Below, piece after piece: positions 58,706 through 64,000 of a stretch of 64,000 nt of DNA. The stretch is from positions 1,380,319-1,444,318 of the forward strand of contig VZTI01002336.1 in the NCBI GenBank assembly GCA_013397865.1, read 5' to 3'. The notes below the pieces were generated by a model. That model did not search any database, had not been told where the DNA came from, and was given only the letters and a program-made list of their open reading frames with translations. This DNA comes from Struthidea cinerea. Lineage: Eukaryota > Chordata > Aves > Passeriformes > Corcoracidae. Made by a program: the position numbers and the translations under genes. Each line of letters opens with the position of its first letter. The stretch's first letter is position 1.

Positions 58706-61160
58706 TTTTTTTTTTTTTTGTCACTGAGGACAAACTCAAGTTCTAAAGCTGAAAAATCATCCTCCAGTATAAAACAATAGCAGCAAAGAGTAATGCCATA
58801 GATAAGCCTTAGAAAGGAAATCAGAAGCAGAGATGCTTGGACGAGAGGTGTTGCTGGGGGCAGAGGGGCTGTTTTAGCTGACAGAAACAGTTCATGAAAG
58901 AATTGAGCAGAGAAGCTCAATGAAATTGAAAACACTGCACAAAACACTGACAGCAGCACATGGAAATAATTAATCAATCTGTTGCATCTGTATCTAATTA
59001 AGAATCATTATAATACAGTCTTTTTCTCTAGTGATTGGGATTAGTGGATACCCCACAGGAAAGAGCTAATAAATAGAATTTTTAAAAAGACCTAATATAT
59101 ATGGTTAAATTCAACTGCCAGCACATTATGCACCTTTATCTGGGACTGTGATTCTCAAGCACTTTTCTTCAATAACCCCAAATTCAGGTAGTCTCTCTTT
59201 CCTGTGAAATAGAGACACAGACAGCATTCCTTTGTAGGGTTTTTCAAGGCAACGTAGGAAAAAAAATTAAAATTAAAAATGGAAAAATAAAGACAAATAA
59301 AGCAGAATGCTTGGATGCTGCAAAAAATTTCTGGCAAGGACTAACATTCTACTACCTCTCTGCTACAATTAGAAATGTAATTTCTGTAATTCTTCCTTTT
59401 CCCCCTCCCACTTCTCTTCTGCCTTTCCTCCTTCTTCCTCCTCAAAAAAAAAAAAAAACAAACCCATGAAGTTACTAAGAGCTTCATTTACTTTAAGCAT
59501 CTTTGGAGATCTATTATTTTACCCAAGTGTCTGAATAACCCCTCAGGAGTCTGTATTACTAACTGGCTTCCTAGCCGGATGATATATACCTTGAGAGTGG
59601 AAGGCATTCCTATATTTTTTTCTTCCCTCCTGTCTGCAGAATATATTTTATTTAATCTGGTTTATTTGGTTTCTGTTTTGTTTTTAGTTCAAGGGGATGG
59701 AGAAAAACTTCCTAATTGAGGAAAAGGTTGTGTTATCCTTTTTTTTCTCTTGCCTGTTAGGATACTTTTTCAACCGTTATGGTTTAAATCCCAGGGGAAG
59801 CAATCTAAGATCATTTCTGTGATAAAGAGAGGAAGGCTGCAGAGGGGAATCTCAAACCTGTCCCTCACATCTTAGTGGAGCTTGAGGTAAAATGTTTCAG
59901 TGCCCCTGTGAGGCCGGTTCTCTCCCCTGTGCTGGGGGCAGTGCTGGATGGAGACCGGTGTGAGGAAGGGGTGCTGGGAATTGTGCCAGGAAAACACTGA
60001 ACCGAGCACCATTTGTTGTAGGCGTTCATGGGATGCCTCTGCTGTGTCACCACCATGTGCAGTAAAGAGCATTGTTCCTCTAATGTTCATCTCTCTTGGA
60101 ACTGCAAGTGAATGTACAGCCCAATTAGTGCAGCAGCTTAAAACAATAAACCCTCCAGAATCTCTGGTGAGGGAAGCATGCTTTTATCTATTTGGTAAAT
60201 AATTTATTAATCACACTGATATATCCTCCTTGACAGCAACAGAGCCAGATAAGTGATGGTTCAAAATCAATTTGTCATGGTCCAATGTGCACTCAGTGAC
60301 CTACTTGGTCTGTTATATAGGTCAAACTTGTACATGATGCTCGGATAGCAGAGGCACTTCTTAAAAAAACAACAACAGCAACAACAAAACTCATGGCGCA
60401 ATTCAGACTGTGGGACTCTACTGCTGGCTCAGGCTGACTCAGTCACACAGCTTGAAAACTCAGCTTACAGAGAGGGTTGAGGACAGGGGCTCATTAGGTG
60501 AAGTTTTGGGGTCTCAGTCTCTTAAAAATGTCCTGTGCTAGGGGGCGGAAGCAGTATCCAGGGGGTAGGGCCATACTTTCTGACCTAATTCTGTGACCTT
60601 GTTGTTGTCACACTGCCCTCTGTCATTGATAATGCCCCAAGCATGCCCCTAGTATTTCTCTGTTTGCCCTGCTTCGGTCGCTACTTTTCCTGCTCTCCCC
60701 CACTTGCAACATCGTTTTTCTTCAGATGAGTGGAAATTCACTCCCTTCTCCTCTTTGTACCCCTGCTGTGGAGTCCATAGGAGTGTCACAGTTTGAAGTC
60801 TAGTGTTTCTGAGTGGCCTAGTCAGGCTAAGGAGCTACAAGATTTTAAACTGCAGAGCGATAGAAATTAAAACCCGTGACAGGACTTCCGAGTAGCTGGT
60901 TTGCTGGTGCTCCCCTTGAGGCTTGACAGAAATCTTGGTTGCAATTTGTTGATGGAATTTGTAGTACTATCTTTGTATTTCATTAAGGCATGGTTCAGGG
61001 CTTTCCACCAGCTAAGGAGTGTGTGAGGTGACAAGTTGAATGGGCAGTACTAACACTCCCAAAAATGTCAGGAAGTCTTGGAATGGTCTGCATGCTGTCT
61101 TTCATTCATTTGCCGTTAGAAAGACATTTTTCCCAAAATCCTATCAGTAACCATTATTTT
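58706..61160. other. Unique non-coding sequence with homopolymer runs
   Basis: T14 at 58706-58719 and A15 at 59444-59458; ACA-rich simple sequence at about 60366-60388. No gene or transposon family was recognised. Confidence 0.4.
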
Positions 61161-61195
61161 AGGAAGGTGACCTAGGAAGGTGACCTAGGTGACCT
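61161..61195 (+). repeat. Short tandem duplication
   Basis: AGGAAGGTGACCT occurs twice back to back (61161-61173, 61174-61186), followed by the partial copy AGGTGACCT (61187-61195). This is a recent-looking micro-duplication. Confidence 0.9.
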
Positions 61196-64000
61196 CTTCT
61201 GAGGATTTTCACCAAAGTGGTTCTCTGCAGCTGGAGGGAGCTGAGCTACTGACTAGACTTGTGAGCTTTTCTTGTCTCTTCCCACTGCACATACTAGGTG
61301 GTGGGATTGGTTTGGGGTTTTTTTTTGGTGGATTTTGATCTTTTTACATAATGGCTTATTTTTTTAAATAGATTTTCAAGGAGTCCTTCATAGCTGATGG
61401 TGTAGTGGTGTAGAGTGGAGATTTTCCTAATGCTGGAAACTGAACATGTCTTCAATTGAATATGAAGGCACTGAATGTGCTGAGCTGTCCTACATTTTAC
61501 TGTATTCCTTCTGTTTTTCTTGAAAGAATGAGAGGGAAAGAGACTTTATTTTCAAGGACAGGTGCACATCTTTTTAAGGACTTTTCTCCTCACTCCTGCT
61601 TGGCACTGCCCCACTGCAGGGTCACAACCTTCCATGCCCAGCATCAGGTTTCAGAGCTCCTGCATATTCTGCATGGTTAGAAGAAGACAGTGGAGTGGGT
61701 GCCAGCTGTACACGGGAGGGATGGATGCAAGTGCAAGGTTCCACACCTGAAGTAAGAGCACAGCAGAAATAAAGTCTAAAACGCTGGATTTCAGGGTTTT
61801 TTTCACTTGGAATCTGGATTTTTTTTCAGCAGTGACTAGAAGGAACTAATGCTTTCTAAGAGAAAGGTGGTGAATACAGTCTAGTCGTTCAGTTCTTCTT
61901 TGTTTTAGTGTTATCACCCCATTCCTGACACTGGTTTTACATTTGTCCAAAAATCTGTTTCCTCCTTGACTGGCAAGCTGAAAAGCAGCCAGGCTACCAG
62001 CAGGGGTACCACCACCACAAACAGGAACTAAAGGGACTGGAAATAAACCCATCAATGTGAGTTTTCAATTTTTGAAAAAACAGTGTGTGCCTTTAAGGAT
62101 GTTTATAGTCCTGACAAACACAGGACAGATTTCTTCACATTTTTCTTGCCATCTCATCAGAGGCACAGTAAATTCTAGACACCAAGAAGGACTCTGGGAT
62201 GATGGCATGAACTTCTTGTTTGGCCTTGGGAAATCAGTAAAACCCCACTCACGCCACCAAGAGTCTGTGCTAACACTGTCTCCTCCTGTGGGTTCCCTGA
62301 AGGGCACCCACAACCCTGGATTTTGTACAAGTCACACAATACGCCCTGGAGACAGGATACAAATCTTTTCTAAAACCAGCATCTAAGTAAACAGACAAAC
62401 CCCAGCAGGCTTTTTTTTCAGCACTTTAGAATTGTTTGTGTTTTGTCAGCCTCCAATAGTTTAATTGAAGAGTGATGCAAGATGCAGGCCCAGCAGGACC
62501 AAAAAAATTTATTTGGTGGGATATTTTAATAAGATGAATCTTAATGTTTTCCATGAGGTGTCAGCAGTTCCTTAAACCAATGCAGGGTTTACAACAAATG
62601 GTTTCTTTTGCTGAGAATTCAAAAGATATTCTTTAAAGTCAACAAACTGCCAGTGAGCTTCAATAGAACAAGTGCTCTCAAGGTGTATTTATGTTGCCTG
62701 TATAGCACTCCAAAGGATTTCTGCCAGCATACCCCATTACAATGAGTAATGTTTCCTTTAAAAGTGAATGAAGAAGACTTAGATCTTGGTTAATTAAATA
62801 ATCTTATCCTTTTTTAATTATTTACAATAGGAGGCTGACACCAACCTCCTAGTTTCCCACCCTGAACCTCAGGACATTATTGTGTTTACCTTGATAAAAG
62901 CTGAAGGGTCAAAACATTTGTGTTATCTATCTGTCAGGAAATGAAAGGGCAGAGAATGTGTAATTAAGCACAGATTAAGGCTTCCACAAGATTCATTAAA
63001 AAAAACCCCAAACAACTAAAACCAAACCAAACCAAAAAATAAAAGCTGTTTCCTATTTGGTGGGATGTACCAGCAGCCAGTTCTTGGCAAAACATTGACA
63101 ATGGTGAAGCAGCACCAGGTGAGCTCTTATCTCCTCATTTTTATTTATTGCCCATGGAGGCTGGCAGTTTTCCATGTGGAACTCTCTTTATGGCAGATTT
63201 ATCTGTGGTGTGTAAGCAGCACACTGGCATCATGAATGCCCATCTATCAAAAATGCTGAAGCATCCCCTATGATGGAAGAAGGATGTTTTTGCTGAATGC
63301 AGAGCAAAGAAGGAGAATGTTAACACTTTGAAAAGAGCAAGCAGCAAGTATTATAGTCTCAAAATCAATTTATGTCAGGCAGGGAAGTGTGACAGGAGGA
63401 ACAAAATGCAGAGCAGGACCAGCTTCTAAGAGTCCACCTAAGCTCCAGTCTCCTTGGTGTCTGAACTCCAAAGACAAGAATGAATGTCTCTGTGCCAGTC
63501 TGAAGGAATTAGCAATTCTCTTTATCCAGTGCTTGGCTTTCTTTTTGCCTTTTTTTTTTAACTTGCGTTTTGCTATAATGTCTTCTCTCTCCTGACTTTG
63601 AATTGGAAAGTATTAAGGTATAGAATAGTGACTTCCTTGCATTTTCACTTACTGTTTACTACTATGAGTCTAAGACGTCAAGTTCTAGCTCTGGAATCTG
63701 TCTTGATCTCATTGCAGAAAAAAAAAAAACAGAGGGGAGGGAAATTCTTTCCAAAATAAGTACACAAATAAATGCAGAAATCAGGTTAACTCCTCTTTAT
63801 GCAACTGGAGGTGACTTTTACTGGATTTTTTTTCCTAAACAAGAATTTTATAGCTGTCAATCTACACCCTCCATTATTCCTTCCTGTTCATGAGAGACTC
63901 TGTCCTAGGGCAGTTATGTCTTAAATGACCCCGCTCTGCAGGTGTTCAAAAATACAGGGCAAGAAGCAACTTCTGAGTACCTGCAAGATCAGTAACAGAA
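61196..64000. other. Unique non-coding sequence
   Basis: No gene recognised up to the end of the window. Simple sequence: A/C-rich stretch with CCAAA units at about 63000-63040 and A12 at 63718-63729. The sequence at about 62470-62790 is repeat-free and of even texture, which would suit a conserved non-coding block, but nothing visible proves this. Confidence 0.4.

Noticed and set aside
1..64000. CRISPR arrays, operons, phage or plasmid features
   Set aside because: None seen. The repeats are eukaryotic microsatellites, SINEs, LINEs and an LTR, and there is no dense coding.

Overview
This is nuclear DNA of a bird, probably a passerine. It is AT-rich, intron-like or intergenic sequence with no operons and no dense coding. 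The bird call rests on repeats recognised by eye: CR1 LINE 3' ends in both orientations, a SINE with a tRNA-Ile-like head and a CR1-type tail (an arrangement described for passerines), and a solo LTR of a widespread avian endogenous-retrovirus type. Old MIR fragments and other ancient amniote repeats fit as well. No family name was confirmed by a search.

Layout: 1-14 kb is mostly unique sequence with homopolymer runs, an 18-base G run and an unusual inverted repeat. Two CR1 fragments of different age lie at 14.5-14.9 kb. The SINE is at 20.5 kb, a roughly 250-bp pure pyrimidine tract at 22.8-23.0 kb and another CR1 at 24.2 kb. The solo LTR is at 29.15-29.7 kb. It is followed at 30.0-31.4 kb by a degenerate tandem array with telomere-like CCCTAA motifs, C and G homopolymers and two N gaps. 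From 31.5 to 56 kb the window holds MIR and CR1 relics, a candidate conserved non-coding block near 39 kb, several perfect palindromes and an (ATT)n microsatellite.

No known gene was recognised. The best coding candidate is a minus-strand, two-exon model at 57574-56372 (about 268 residues). It has two related Cys-x2-Cys / His-x2-Cys modules, suggesting a zinc-binding protein of unknown family. A weaker 71-codon reading frame at 1438-1223 has a faint resemblance to the C-terminus of retinol-dehydrogenase-type SDR enzymes. No relation between these two candidates is visible, and almost all other open frames look like chance frames in non-coding DNA.
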